34,940 nucleotides of DNA, taken from assembly GCF_009725235.1 (NCBI RefSeq), contig NZ_WJFC01000134.1, positions 1 to 34,940 of the forward strand, in the 5' to 3' direction. The position numbers and the translations under genes were made by a program. The notes below the pieces were generated by a model, which was given only the letters and a program-made list of their open reading frames with translations, ran no database searches and was not told the origin of the DNA. How positions within the stretch are numbered: the stretch's first letter is position 1; every line of letters begins with the position of its first letter. This DNA comes from Scytonema sp. UIC 10036. GTDB taxonomy: Bacteria > Cyanobacteriota > Cyanobacteriia > Cyanobacteriales > Nostocaceae. Of the stretch, positions 1 through 8,699 are shown in pieces.

Positions 1-39
1 GCTATTCGTCGGCAGCGTCAGATGTGTATAAAGAGACAG
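1..39. other. Residual Nextera transposase adapter at contig end
   Basis: Bases 6-39 match the Illumina Nextera read-1 adapter followed by the 19-base Tn5 mosaic end, with one extra A in the mosaic end (three A's before GAGACAG instead of two). This is library-preparation sequence left on the end of an assembled contig and should be trimmed. Bases 1-5 are probably part of the same artefact. Confidence 0.93.
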
Positions 40-45
40 CCCTAA

Positions 46-106
46 CCCTCCCCTTTCCAAGGGGAGGGAACTGAATTTTTCTTGTTTCCCCCCTTTCCAA
101 GGGGGG
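46..106. repeat. Two C/G-run hairpin repeats
   Basis: Two short inverted repeats lie in tandem: 46-55 with 59-68 (10-base arms, 3-base loop) and 88-95 with 99-106 (8-base arms, 3-base loop). Both have the form C-run, TT, TCC, AA, G-run. Such elements are scattered between genes in many filamentous cyanobacteria. They could act as terminators or be inert repeats. Confidence 0.7.
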
Positions 107-611
107 ATTAAGGGGGGTAATAATGTGATAAAAATCACAGCCAACTACTTTTAAAACATCCTCTAAGCTCAGAGACTTTAAAACCTTATCAAGGAGTTTT
201 ATGGAAGATTTAACTACCTTCTAAAATCAAGTTGACTTTTCGCTCTTACATGAAGACTCAAGCCTCTAGTTTTTGACCCTTAGATTAGTTTCCTTGTTTT
301 ATCCACACAATCATAATTTGAAACTTGAGTAAAATTCAATAATTATTTAGGGTTTATACTAAAAGTTATATTGTTGATTATAGATAGATTAATTCTTTTT
401 AATATTGGAGAGTATACATTGTTTAGAAAATTTATATTTAAAGTTATATATTAATTAAATAAAAAGCTATATTCTGAAGCAAAAATTCATGATACCCATT
501 ATTGTAAAAAATCTTACCAATACTTGTACTACTTAGTACACATGAATGGGATTTTTTGTCAATGCGTAACTCCTAAAATCGAAGTGATTAAACAAGAAAC
601 TTCTTCAAATA
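107..611. other. AT-rich non-coding stretch with repeat copy A
   Basis: No convincing gene. Bases 311-453 are copy A of a dispersed AT-rich repeat whose best block (403-453) matches 12776-12826 at 47 of 51 bases. A 71-codon frame at 524-739 runs antisense over the end of the response-regulator gene and looks like a shadow of it. Confidence 0.6.
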
Positions 612-1319
612 CTAATTCTGGAGCAGTTCTTTTGCTACCAATCCTTTCTGAAGAGCCAACACTGCGGCTTGAGTGCGATCGCGAACTTCCAACTTTTGTA
701 AAATTGCATGAACGTGAACCCGCACTGTACCGGGAGTAATGTGAAGGAATTCCGCAATTTCTTGATTGCTTTTACCAGCAACCACAAGTGCTAGGATTTC
801 TTGTTCGCGCTTAGTCAACGGATTTTCTACTGACTTATTCTCTTGTGCAGATGATGCTGCTGTGTTGTTTCCTCCAAAAGCAGCTCGAATTTCTGTAGTT
901 GCTGTGCGATCCCACCAAGAAGCACCACTCGCTACCGAACGTAATGCTAGTAGCAAAGACTCAAATGGGATTCCCTTAAAACAGTAACCTTGAGCCCCTG
1001 CTTCAATTAACCGTGCTATTAGGGTTTTTTCTGAATGAGATGTTAAAATCAGGATGGGCAAATGAGGTTGCTTCTCCTTGATTTGACGGCAAGCTTCAAT
1101 ACCACCAATCCCTGGTAAACCAATATCTAGCAAAACCAAATCTAGCAGATAGCGATTAGCGAATTCTACAGCTTGCTCGCCATCTTCTGCCTCGGCTACG
1201 ATCTCTATACCTGTCTCCTGTTGTAACCGCATTCGCAGTCCCAAGCGAAACAGTTCATCATCTTCAACAAGTAATATTTTTAGTACCGCACTTGGTTTCA
1301 TTTTTATTGACGGAAACAC
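612..1319 (-). CDS. NarL/FixJ-type response regulator (REC + LuxR HTH)
   Basis: DNA-binding response regulator of two-component signalling. The receiver domain covers about residues 12-125, with the acidic pair E19-D20-D21, phospho-acceptor D65 in LVLLD, T93 and the conserved K115. After a Ser/Ala/Asn-rich linker (about 150-165), a LuxR-type helix-turn-helix covers 167-224 (LTKREQEIL start, SNQEIAEFL, GTVRVHVH). The annotated start is M1; M7 (codon at 1299-1301) is an equally good start and would leave a compact receiver. It is divergent from kdpD at 1599 and on the same strand as the histidine kinase at 2787-3935, which is its most likely partner; kdpD, transcribed the other way, lies between them. 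It is not of the OmpR/KdpE class usually paired with KdpD. Confidence 0.93.
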   Translation of the reverse strand: MFPSIKMKPSAVLKILLVEDDELFRLGLRMRLQQETGIEIVAEAEDGEQAVEFANRYLLDLVLLDIGLPGIGGIEACRQIKEKQPHLPILILTSHSEKTLIARLIEAGAQGYCFKGIPFESLLLALRSVASGASWWDRTATTEIRAAFGGNNTAASSAQENKSVENPLTKREQEILALVVAGKSNQEIAEFLHITPGTVRVHVHAILQKLEVRDRTQAAVLALQKGLVAKELLQN

Positions 1320-1598
1320 CCCGCCTCTTGTTAACTAGCATACAAAAATGACAATTTTCCCTCGACTATCATCGGGAGGCAGGCAGATTTTTCGCTTGTT
1401 TTTTCCCAACTCTAAGCTCTTAGTATACTTTATTTGAACAATTTTTAGAGATTTTCCGCAAGCCTAGGACTCATGCTCTAAAATTAGATTACACATTGGA
1501 TTAAGTCATTTTAACCGTCAATAGAATGGACAAGCTATATTCATTTTTTCAACTATAATTTTCCCATTCTTACAACTCCTAGGAATTTATAACACAAG

Positions 1599-2756
1599 AT
1601 GTTTGATAACGCTCAAACACCAAAAGTCGGGGCTACACCTACTCCTTTCTTGTCTGACTTGAGTCCAGCAAGACGAGGCAAGCATAAAATATACATAGGC
1701 ATGGCACCTGGAGTCGGTAAAACATACCGGATGCTGGAAGAAGCCCATGCACTTAAATACGAAGGAATTGATGTCGTTATTGGGCTTTTAGAAACCCATG
1801 GACGCAAGGAAACAGCGCAAAAGGCTCAAGGGTTAGAGATGATACCTCGTACCTCAATTTTGCGAGATGGGTTGTCTCTCACAGAAATGGACACGGATGC
1901 AATTATTAAGCGATCGCCCCAGTTGGTGTTAGTTGATGAATTAGCACACACAAATGTCCCTGGTTCGTTACGGGAAAAACGTTACCAAGATGTAGAAGTC
2001 ATTTTAGCTGCTGGCATTGATGTCTACTCCACTATGAATATTCAGCATTTGGAAAGTCTCAATGATTTAGTAGCAAGGATTACTGGGGTGGTTGTGCGAG
2101 AGCGCGTTCCCGATCGCATCCTAGAGGAGGCGGATGAGGTTGTAGTAATAGATGTTACACCAGAAACATTACAAGAACGGTTGCGAGAAGGCAAAATTTA
2201 CGCGCCGCAAAAAATTCAACAATCACTCGATAACTTTTTCCAACGCCGCAATCTCATTGCTTTACGTGAATTAGCACTACGGGAAGTCGCAGATAATGTT
2301 GAGGAAGATGCAGTTGCAACCACCTTAGAAGGTCAATTTTGTAATATTCACGAGCGGGTTTTAGTCTGTGTATCCACGTATCCTAACTCAGTGCAGCTGT
2401 TGCGTCGGGGTGCCAGAATTGCTAGCTACATGAATGCTCCTCTATATGTTGTATTTGTTGCGAATCCAGAGTATTTCCTAACAAAGGAAGAAAGTCTATA
2501 CATAGAAACTTGTGAAAAACTGTGTAAAGAATTTGAGGGTACATTCATTCGTGTCACCAGCACCGACATCGCCCAAGCCATTGCACAAGTTGCTCAACAA
2601 TACCGCATTACCCAAATTGTTATTGGTGTGAGTCAGCGCTCGCGCTGGCACATTTTTTTCAAAGGCTCTTTAACCCATAAATTGCTACGATTGCTAAAAA
2701 ACGTTGATTTGCATATTATTTCTACTGATAAAAACAATAAGCTCTCACCTGTATAA
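1599..2756 (+). CDS. kdpD: KdpD-type sensor, N-terminal half only (copy 1)
   Basis: The 385 residues cover only the cytoplasmic N-terminal half of KdpD. The KdpD domain (about 24-235) carries a Walker A motif GMAPGVGKT at 34-42 and a Walker B-like DELAHTN at 113-119. A universal-stress-protein-like domain follows (about 253-378). The four membrane helices, GAF-like region and histidine kinase of full-length enterobacterial KdpD (about 900 residues) are absent, and the protein ends cleanly, so it is a short form and not a broken gene. Short KdpD proteins are known from Anabaena-type cyanobacteria. It converges with the histidine kinase whose 3' end lies 31 bases downstream. Inference: it may sense nucleotide or K+ state and act through a separate kinase. 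Confidence 0.9.
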   Translation: MFDNAQTPKVGATPTPFLSDLSPARRGKHKIYIGMAPGVGKTYRMLEEAHALKYEGIDVVIGLLETHGRKETAQKAQGLEMIPRTSILRDGLSLTEMDTDAIIKRSPQLVLVDELAHTNVPGSLREKRYQDVEVILAAGIDVYSTMNIQHLESLNDLVARITGVVVRERVPDRILEEADEVVVIDVTPETLQERLREGKIYAPQKIQQSLDNFFQRRNLIALRELALREVADNVEEDAVATTLEGQFCNIHERVLVCVSTYPNSVQLLRRGARIASYMNAPLYVVFVANPEYFLTKEESLYIETCEKLCKEFEGTFIRVTSTDIAQAIAQVAQQYRITQIVIGVSQRSRWHIFFKGSLTHKLLRLLKNVDLHIISTDKNNKLSPV

Positions 2757-2786
2757 CTTGCACTTTTTTTTGTGGGGAATATCATT

Positions 2787-3935
2787 TCAGATAGATTCAG
2801 ACACTTGAAATGGTAAAATTGGCAGTCGAAATGCAAAGATTGCGCCGTTAGGAAGCCGATTTTCTGCCCAGACTTTCCCGTTGTGGGCTTCTACAATTTG
2901 ACGCGTTAAGTACAGCCCTAACCCCGAGCCTTTGGCTTGGCGATCGCTGTGTCCCTGGTAAAAACGCTTAAAAAGGTTTGGCAGTTCTTCCGAGTTTACA
3001 CCTGCTCCAGTATCTATAACTTTAGCCGTGTGATAAGAGGAATCCGTTTCCAGTACAACTTCTACTTTATCACCCCGAGGAGAATGGTTTATGGCATTGG
3101 TTAGGAGATTGGTAAATACTCTTTGCAATTGGAAGGCATCTCCATTAACCCAAAGGAACTTGCGAAAGTCTGACTCTCCGTAGTTGATGGAAATGTAGAC
3201 GCGACGACTTGACGCTAGTTCTGTCAACTTTATTACCACTTCTTCAGCAATTTCTACAAGATTCACAGGTGCTAATTGCAGTTGTAACCCCTCTACATCA
3301 TTACGATATACATCTAAGAGCATCTCTACCATCTGTAAACTTGTCTGGTGGCTTCTTATCATTGTTGCGATCGCTTTCTTTTGGGTGGGAACAACAGGAC
3401 CAAAATTTTCTCGCTCAAACGCCTGTAATGTCTCAATAGCCCCTAATAGAGGAGTTTTCAAGTCATGGGTGAGGGTGGAGGCAAAGTCTTGTCGCACACT
3501 CGCTAGTTTTTCTTGTGCGTGAAGTTTTGCTTGTTGTTTCAAGAGTGTTTCTTGATATAGACGATTGCGATCGCTTAGAACACCTGTTACAATTAATGCC
3601 ACGACTGCAATGAATCGACTAGCAATTGTGGAAACCCTAATAAGAAGTAAGCCTGGAATCCATACGTTTAGAATTGTTAAAACACTAGCAGCTAGAGTCA
3701 GTTTTAGTGTTGCTATTCGATTCAAACGAGCATTTGCTAGTATAATTGGACCGATATAAAGGTAACCAAACACGTAGTCTGGAGGAGTTAAGAACTCTAA
3801 CAGCACTACAATCGAAAACAGCCCAACTACTATCCAGGATGTTCTCAAATGCGGGTCGATTTTACGCGTGGCCAGTTTGAGAATTGACATCTGGAAAAAC
3901 ATACAAACTTTTTTCAAATATAACAATATTCTCAA
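2787..3935 (-). CDS. Membrane sensor histidine kinase
   Basis: Histidine kinase of 382 residues. The N-terminal part has about four hydrophobic helices (about 33-50, 56-68, 75-100, 104-120) with very short connecting loops, so there is no large extracellular sensor. A HisKA dimerisation domain follows with H157 in the LTHDLKTP H-box, then a HATPase_c domain with N-box NLLTNAINHSP, a DTGAGV G1 box and a GSGLGLYL G2 box. The catalytic set looks complete. M12 and M16 are alternative starts; M16 (codon at 3888-3890) would begin just ahead of the basic stretch before the first helix. The gene is divergent from kdpA and on the same strand as the LuxR-type regulator at 612-1319. The four-helix-plus-kinase layout resembles the half of KdpD missing from the neighbouring short KdpD. 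Confidence 0.92.
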   Translation of the reverse strand: MRILLYLKKVCMFFQMSILKLATRKIDPHLRTSWIVVGLFSIVVLLEFLTPPDYVFGYLYIGPIILANARLNRIATLKLTLAASVLTILNVWIPGLLLIRVSTIASRFIAVVALIVTGVLSDRNRLYQETLLKQQAKLHAQEKLASVRQDFASTLTHDLKTPLLGAIETLQAFERENFGPVVPTQKKAIATMIRSHQTSLQMVEMLLDVYRNDVEGLQLQLAPVNLVEIAEEVVIKLTELASSRRVYISINYGESDFRKFLWVNGDAFQLQRVFTNLLTNAINHSPRGDKVEVVLETDSSYHTAKVIDTGAGVNSEELPNLFKRFYQGHSDRQAKGSGLGLYLTRQIVEAHNGKVWAENRLPNGAIFAFRLPILPFQVSESI

Positions 3936-4398
3936 AAAAACAGCTATCTTTAGTCAATAATACTTGTTTGTTTTACATTTATTTATATCTATATTTGTAT
4001 ATATAGACGTTATCTAAACGAACTAAACGGTTTTCCTTGTATGTATATGTCATTGTGTATATAAAGCAGAAATCAAAATTTATACCTTGTAATTCTCTAA
4101 AAAAAAATGATAAGAATAGACTGAAGAAGCGCTCAAGATAGGTCATAAGCGTGATGAGAAAAATAGAGTCTTCTGTGGAATACTCAATAACGAGCCCATC
4201 AAGGTGTACGTCTATCAGTGGAAAGCGTCTGAAACAAAATTTTCTTTGAAAAAAGTTTTTAGCTAGGTGAGGGTGAAAACCTGTTCGCGCTTAGGTTAAG
4301 GATACCGATAAACTTCTAAATTATTTGGATTCATGACAGCAAACTGCAAACAAGAGAATCGCGAATTAAATTTATTAATGCTGGAGTTGGACTAACTC
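3936..4398. promoter_or_regulatory. Divergent intergenic region, long leader of kdpA
   Basis: A gap of 463 bases separates the divergent histidine kinase and kdpA, so it must hold both promoters. The first ~130 bases are very AT-rich with TATA-like runs (about 3960-4075). The next ~300 bases are more mixed and could be a transcribed leader. I see no gene and cannot assign a known riboswitch by eye. Confidence 0.45.
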
Positions 4399-6150
4399 AT
4401 GCTACAGGGATGGATTGAAATTGCATTAACGCTACTGATTGTGGTAGCGCTCACCCCATTGTTTGGGCGATACATGGCGCGTGTTTTTCAGGAGCAAAGA
4501 ACTTTTCTCGACCCAATTTTGAATCCAGTTGAGCGAGTGCTTTACTCCGCAATTGGCGTTTCTGCCAGGGAAGATATGACGGGATGGCAGTATGCGCGGG
4601 CAATCCTGTACAGCAACATAGTCATGGGGTTGCTGATATTCTTCATTATCACGAATCAAGGATGGTTACCCCTGAACCCGACTAAGTTGGCGGCTCCGAC
4701 TTGGGACACTGCACTGCACACCACCATTTCTTTCATCACCAATACCAACCAGCAGCACTATTCTGGTGAAACCTACATGAGCTACGCCAGCCAAATGTGG
4801 GGGTTGGGATATCATATGTTCACATCTGCTGCAACGGGGTTGGCGGTGGGTATTGCCTTTATTCGAGGGTTGACAGGTAGACCTTTGGGTAACTTCTATG
4901 TAGATCTCGTCCGCGCAATTACAAGAGTTTTACTGCCCATCAGTATTGTCGGAGCGCTCGTTCTGATTGCAGCTGGTGTTCCGGAAACCTTAGGTGGTCC
5001 GGTGGTAGTTCCCACTCTAGAAGATCCTGCTATTAGTCAGGCGATCGCCCGTGGTCCGGTTGCCCACTTTGAGATTATCAAGGAACTAGGTGAGAACGGC
5101 GGTGGCTTTTTCGCCATTAACTCAGCACACCCATTTGAGAACCCCAATGGCTTGACCAATCTTATCCAGCTCGTAGCAATTCTCTCGATTCCCACCTCGT
5201 TGATTTATACCTACGGCATCTTTGCTAATAACGTCAAACAAGCCTGGTTGGTCTACAGCATCCCACTAGCCATCTTAGTAGTCTTTGTTATCATTACGGC
5301 AATTGGTGAATACAACGGTAACCCAGCAGTTAACGCGCTTTTGGGAAGTCAGCAACCAAACCTAGAGGGGAAAGAAGTCCGGTTTGGTTGGGCGCAATCT
5401 GCATTGTATGCTGTAATTACGACAGCCAGTATGTGCGGAGCTGTCAATAGCTTGCACGATTCGTTTATGCCCAATGGTGGTTTCGTTACCCTTTCCAATA
5501 TGTTTCTCCAAATTGTGTTTGGCGGACAAGGAACGGGAACGGCTTATTTATTTGCTTACCTTATCTTAGCGGTGTTTGTTACAGGTTTAATGGTAGGGCG
5601 GACACCGGAATTTTTGGGACGCAAAATTGAAAAGCGTGAAGTGGTACTTGCCAGTTTCTTGATTCTGTTGGTTCATCCAATCGCTATTTTGATTCCAGCA
5701 GGAATTACCCTGGCATTCCCCGACCAACTTGGAGGAATCAGCAATCCCGGCTTTCACGGTTTTGCTCAAGCGATCTACGAATATGCCTCAGCCGCAGCAA
5801 ATAACGGTTCTGGTTTTGAAGGCTTAGGTGATTCACAACCATCTCCAATAGCTATTGCAACAGGTGCAGAAACCACTGCAACCGCTTTATGGTGGAACTT
5901 GAGTGCTTGCTTTAGTCTCTTAGCAGGACGCTATATCCCAATCGTAGGTTTGCTACTACTAGCTGATAGTATGTCCCGCAAGCAACCTGTTCCTTTCACA
6001 ACTGGTACACTGCGAACTGACACCGGACTCTTTACAGGCGTCACAGCAGGTGTCATCCTCATTTTGGGCGCACTGACCTTCTTCCCCGTGCTGGCGTTTG
6101 GACCGATTGGCGAAGCATTTCAAATTGCTAAAGGAGTTAGTGGTCAGTAG
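4399..6150 (+). CDS. kdpA: Potassium-transporting ATPase subunit A
   Basis: K+-binding, channel-like subunit of the KdpFABC P-type ATPase, in the plasma membrane. At 583 residues it is full length (family about 560). It is hydrophobic throughout, with about ten membrane helices. The repeated pore-loop segments of the selectivity filter are visible: [10 protein letters not shown] near residue 115, [18 protein letters not shown] near 233-250, the [10 protein letters not shown] segment near 346-355 and the NGSGFEG segment near 471-477. The gene is intact, but the downstream kdpB that should supply ATP hydrolysis is almost entirely deleted. A repeat-filled spacer of about 120 bases separates the two, an unusually loose arrangement for a Kdp operon. 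Confidence 0.96.
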   Translation: MLQGWIEIALTLLIVVALTPLFGRYMARVFQEQRTFLDPILNPVERVLYSAIGVSAREDMTGWQYARAILYSNIVMGLLIFFIITNQGWLPLNPTKLAAPTWDTALHTTISFITNTNQQHYSGETYMSYASQMWGLGYHMFTSAATGLAVGIAFIRGLTGRPLGNFYVDLVRAITRVLLPISIVGALVLIAAGVPETLGGPVVVPTLEDPAISQAIARGPVAHFEIIKELGENGGGFFAINSAHPFENPNGLTNLIQLVAILSIPTSLIYTYGIFANNVKQAWLVYSIPLAILVVFVIITAIGEYNGNPAVNALLGSQQPNLEGKEVRFGWAQSALYAVITTASMCGAVNSLHDSFMPNGGFVTLSNMFLQIVFGGQGTGTAYLFAYLILAVFVTGLMVGRTPEFLGRKIEKREVVLASFLILLVHPIAILIPAGITLAFPDQLGGISNPGFHGFAQAIYEYASAAANNGSGFEGLGDSQPSPIAIATGAETTATALWWNLSACFSLLAGRYIPIVGLLLLADSMSRKQPVPFTTGTLRTDTGLFTGVTAGVILILGALTFFPVLAFGPIGEAFQIAKGVSGQ

Positions 6151-6152
6151 TT

Positions 6153-6260
6153 AGTTGTTAGTTGTTAGTAGAAAGCACAATTAACAATTAATCACTAGCG
6201 ATGACAGGTGAGACGCCTGTCCTACACCACCAACCACTAACCACTAACCACTAACTATTA
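6153..6260. repeat. Inverted heptamer repeat arrays between kdpA and kdpB remnant
   Basis: Period-7 repeats (TTAGTTG type, about 6150-6170) face the roughly complementary CTAACCA type (about 6230-6258), with a small hairpin, GACAGG/CCTGTC, near 6201-6219 between them. The whole spacer can fold into one long imperfect hairpin. Heptameric short tandem repeats of this kind (STRR) are known from heterocystous cyanobacteria. A shorter tract, TAACCACTAACAACCAACAAC, lies at about 14416-14436. Confidence 0.8.
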
Positions 6261-6269
6261 TCTAAATAT

Positions 6270-6527
6270 ATGCGAAGCACTACTGAATCATCCGCTTCTT
6301 CCCATATGCCTCAGGGAATGCGTGAGTCACGCAGGCATACCCCTAAAGCAGATATGCGGGGACTATACAAGAGAGCAATTCGTGAGTCATTTGTCAAGCT
6401 CAATCCCCGAATTGCCGTTAAAAACCCGGTAATGTTTATCGTTTGGGTGGGGACAATCGTCACTTTACTCGTAACTATTGACCCCAACATACTATTTTTC
6501 GTGATGTTTGTACCGGAGAAATTTTGA
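6270..6527 (+). pseudogene. kdpB: kdpB remnant: N-terminus fused in frame to a KdpF/KdpG-like tail
   Basis: The 85-codon frame begins like KdpB, the catalytic P-type ATPase subunit: a basic N-terminal tail, then SFVKLNPRIAVKNPVMF and the first membrane helix up to about residue 75 (TIDPN). It then passes directly into FFVMFVPEKF and stops. That ending resembles the C-terminus of small KdpF-like single-helix subunits (KdpG in Anabaena), whose gene lies between kdpB and kdpC in these operons. The actuator, phosphorylation (DKTG) and nucleotide-binding domains, some 600 residues, are missing. The simplest reading is one deletion from early kdpB to late kdpF/G that kept the frame. The stop overlaps the kdpC start (TGATG). 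An assembly collapse is possible. Confidence 0.85.
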
Positions 6528-7171
6528 TGAGTTTTGCACGTGATGTTGGTAGAGCTATTCGTTCTACTCTGATACTCTGGGTGATTACAGCTATCATCTA
6601 TCCCTTTGTCATGATTGCTTGTGGACAAATTCTGTTTCCCTTTCAGGCAAACGGTAGCTTGCTGGAAAATTCTCAGGGTAAGGCGATCGCTTCTGCTTTG
6701 ATTGGTCAGCCTTTTACCTCAGATCGCTACTTTAACAGCCGTCCTAGCACAACTAGCTACAGCACCGCAGATCCGAAAAAGGATGAAGCGGGTGTTTTGA
6801 AAACTGGAGTCTCTGGTGCGAGTAACTTGGCTCCCAGTAATCCAGCGTTGCTAGAACGTATTAAAGGTAATAACGATCCCGATCCTAAAAAACAAATTGA
6901 AGGTGATTTTAATCGTTTGCAAAAAGCAGGTGTCAAGCCAACTGCGGATTTGCTCTATACCTCTGGTTCTAGCCTTGACCCCCACATTACCCTTGAAGGT
7001 GCCAGATCCCAAATTGCACGCGTGGCTAAAGCGCGAGGTTTGCAACCCAATCAGCTAGAAATCTTAATAGACCAAAACATCGATGGTCGCTTTTTGGGCA
7101 TCTTTGGTGAACCTGGAGTCAACGTTTTGAAGCTGAATATCGCTTTAGATGCGTTAAAAGGTGCAATTTAG
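6527..7171 (+). CDS. kdpC: Potassium-transporting ATPase subunit C
   Basis: Accessory subunit of KdpFABC: one N-terminal membrane helix (about residues 12-35) followed by an extracytoplasmic soluble domain. Family features visible are the segment GQPFTSDRYFNSRPS around residues 61-75, the SGASNLAPSNPAL block, and the C-terminal block with ARVAKARG and EPGVNVLKLNIALD. At about 214 residues it is slightly longer than the Escherichia coli protein, as in other cyanobacteria. ATG at 6527 is preferred to the TTG at 6524 because it overlaps the upstream stop as TGATG, implying translational coupling to the kdpB remnant. Confidence 0.95.
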   Translation: MSFARDVGRAIRSTLILWVITAIIYPFVMIACGQILFPFQANGSLLENSQGKAIASALIGQPFTSDRYFNSRPSTTSYSTADPKKDEAGVLKTGVSGASNLAPSNPALLERIKGNNDPDPKKQIEGDFNRLQKAGVKPTADLLYTSGSSLDPHITLEGARSQIARVAKARGLQPNQLEILIDQNIDGRFLGIFGEPGVNVLKLNIALDALKGAI

Positions 7172-7189
7172 GCAGAGATCGCGATTTTT

Positions 7190-8179
7190 ATGTGTGACTA
7201 TCTTCGTTCTACCCACAAATTCTTCCAGTCTTCAGAGGATAATAGCGATTTCCTCAGCCAGCACAACTCGCTGTTAAACAATCGCTATCGTATCCTCAAA
7301 GTTATAACTACAGGAAAATTTAGTCAAGCTTTTCTTGCTGTAGATAATGAATCTCCTTCAGAAGATCAATCCTACCTCATCAAACAATTCTTTGCTAAGC
7401 CTCATGCTATTCGCGATCGCGAGAAAGTAAAAGAACTGTTTCACCAAGAATCTCTGCTTTTAGCTCTCTTTAGCAAGCATTCTCAGATTCCTAAATTCAT
7501 AAACTCGTTTGAGCAGGATGAACAACTGTATTTAGTCCAAGAATGGATAGACGGACAAAGCTTGGAAGCAGAACTAGCTCAAAAAGGAGTATTCAATGAA
7601 GCTGAAATTCGCCAGCTATTGCGACAGTTGTTACCTGTCTTGCAGTTTATTCATGACCATCAAGTGATTCATCGCGATATTAAACCTACCAACGTTATTC
7701 GTCGCCGAAACAACGGTCAACTTGTCTTGGTAGATTTTGGGGCAGCCAAGTATGCTAGAAACAAAATTTTAGAAAAAACCGGAACCTTGATTGGAAGTCT
7801 TGAGTATGCTGCTCCCGAGCAAGTAAAAGGCAAAGCTGTCTTTGCCAGCGATCTCTATAGCTTAGGTGTAACCTGCTTGCACTTGCTCACACAGATGTCA
7901 CCATTTGACCTGTATGACTGTAGTGAAGATGCTTGGATATGGCGCTCCTGTCTTCCCTTTCCAATTAGCCCATCTCTCGAGCAGATTTTACGCAAGTTAT
8001 TGCAAAAACCAATTAAGCAACGCTATGCTTCAGCAGCAGAAGTCCTAGCAGATTTAAATGATTTGCCAAAACGCATCCTTTTTCCATCAAAGCCATCTGC
8101 AAAAGCAAGTACAGACGATGACGATTTTGAAACTCCTTACTTTGGGTTTAGCTTCCAAGAAAATTTACTTGCTTGCTAA
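7190..8179 (+). CDS. Serine/threonine protein kinase
   Basis: Hanks-type kinase of 329 residues. The domain spans about 33-295: a glycine-poor P-loop (TTGKFSQAFLAV), the probable ATP-anchoring K65 in LIKQF, the catalytic HRDIKPTN at 161-168, DFG at 182-184, APE at 208-210, and SDLYSLG of subdomain IX. All catalytic residues are present. No membrane segment is seen. The short C-terminal tail holds an acidic DDDD run. It starts 18 bases after kdpC on the same strand and probably shares its transcript, which suggests a role tied to K+ or osmotic state, although no substrate can be inferred. Confidence 0.93.
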   Translation: MCDYLRSTHKFFQSSEDNSDFLSQHNSLLNNRYRILKVITTGKFSQAFLAVDNESPSEDQSYLIKQFFAKPHAIRDREKVKELFHQESLLLALFSKHSQIPKFINSFEQDEQLYLVQEWIDGQSLEAELAQKGVFNEAEIRQLLRQLLPVLQFIHDHQVIHRDIKPTNVIRRRNNGQLVLVDFGAAKYARNKILEKTGTLIGSLEYAAPEQVKGKAVFASDLYSLGVTCLHLLTQMSPFDLYDCSEDAWIWRSCLPFPISPSLEQILRKLLQKPIKQRYASAAEVLADLNDLPKRILFPSKPSAKASTDDDDFETPYFGFSFQENLLAC

Positions 8180-8201
8180 AGGATGAAAAAACTTCATCCT
8201 T
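8179..8201 (+). terminator. Hairpin after the Ser/Thr kinase
   Basis: Perfect 9-base arms (8179-8187 and 8193-8201) with a 5-base loop start at the last base of the kinase stop codon. A weakly T-rich tail (GATTCTTTATCC) follows. This may be a partial terminator or an mRNA-stabilising hairpin. Confidence 0.5.
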
Positions 8202-8228
8202 GATTCTTTATCCTTCATACTTTGTGGT

Positions 8229-8546
8229 ATGCAATCTCTTTTTGTTACAAATATTTCCCAGCCGATTCAGCCCAGTCAACCAAACTTTGCCAGACAAACT
8301 GAACATGGTACGGGCTTTTTTGTAGGATTTTTCTTGACTTTCGTGTTCATCGGCTTTGTTTCAGGGTGTTTTCTTCATCATAAAAGGTATAAAAAACTAC
8401 ATATAAAACGGCAAGCTGAAATCTTCCAAGAAGTTGAAGCTTCAGAAAAGATACAAAAGATGACGTCTGAAATTGACCAAAAGCTTAGTTCTCAAAGAGA
8501 ACAGCAGATTGAAATTTTAGAGAAAATATGGAAGATGAAGCCCTAA
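8229..8546 (+). CDS. Small single-pass membrane protein with coiled coil
   Basis: Unrecognised protein of 105 residues. Residues about 1-27 are polar and rich in Gln, Pro and Asn. One strong membrane helix (about 29-47, glycine- and phenylalanine-rich) follows, then a basic stop-transfer stretch (HHKRYKKLHIKR) and a helical, charged C-terminal half (about 60-103) with heptad-like spacing typical of a coiled coil. It lies 49 bases after the Ser/Thr kinase and before the second short kdpD, all on the plus strand, so it may belong to the same regulatory cluster. No function is assigned. Confidence 0.65.
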   Translation: MQSLFVTNISQPIQPSQPNFARQTEHGTGFFVGFFLTFVFIGFVSGCFLHHKRYKKLHIKRQAEIFQEVEASEKIQKMTSEIDQKLSSQREQQIEILEKIWKMKP

Positions 8547-8699
8547 AGTGACCCTTGAAGAGGGCTTTTCCTCAGCCACAACCTACGTCTACTTAATATT
8601 AGGGTACAAATATTACTTTAATCAAAGTTATTATTACTGTCATAAAGGTTAAAAAAATATTAAGTCTTCTCGAATTTTTGAGTATAAAACGGAAGTAAT

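Noticed and set aside
524..739. 71-codon plus-strand frame
   Set aside because: It mostly lies antisense over the LuxR-type DNA-binding region of the response regulator and has no recognisable features.
3936..4398. c-di-AMP (ydaO-type) riboswitch ahead of kdpA
   Set aside because: Such switches control K+ transport genes elsewhere, but I could not match the conserved blocks by eye; a covariance search would decide.
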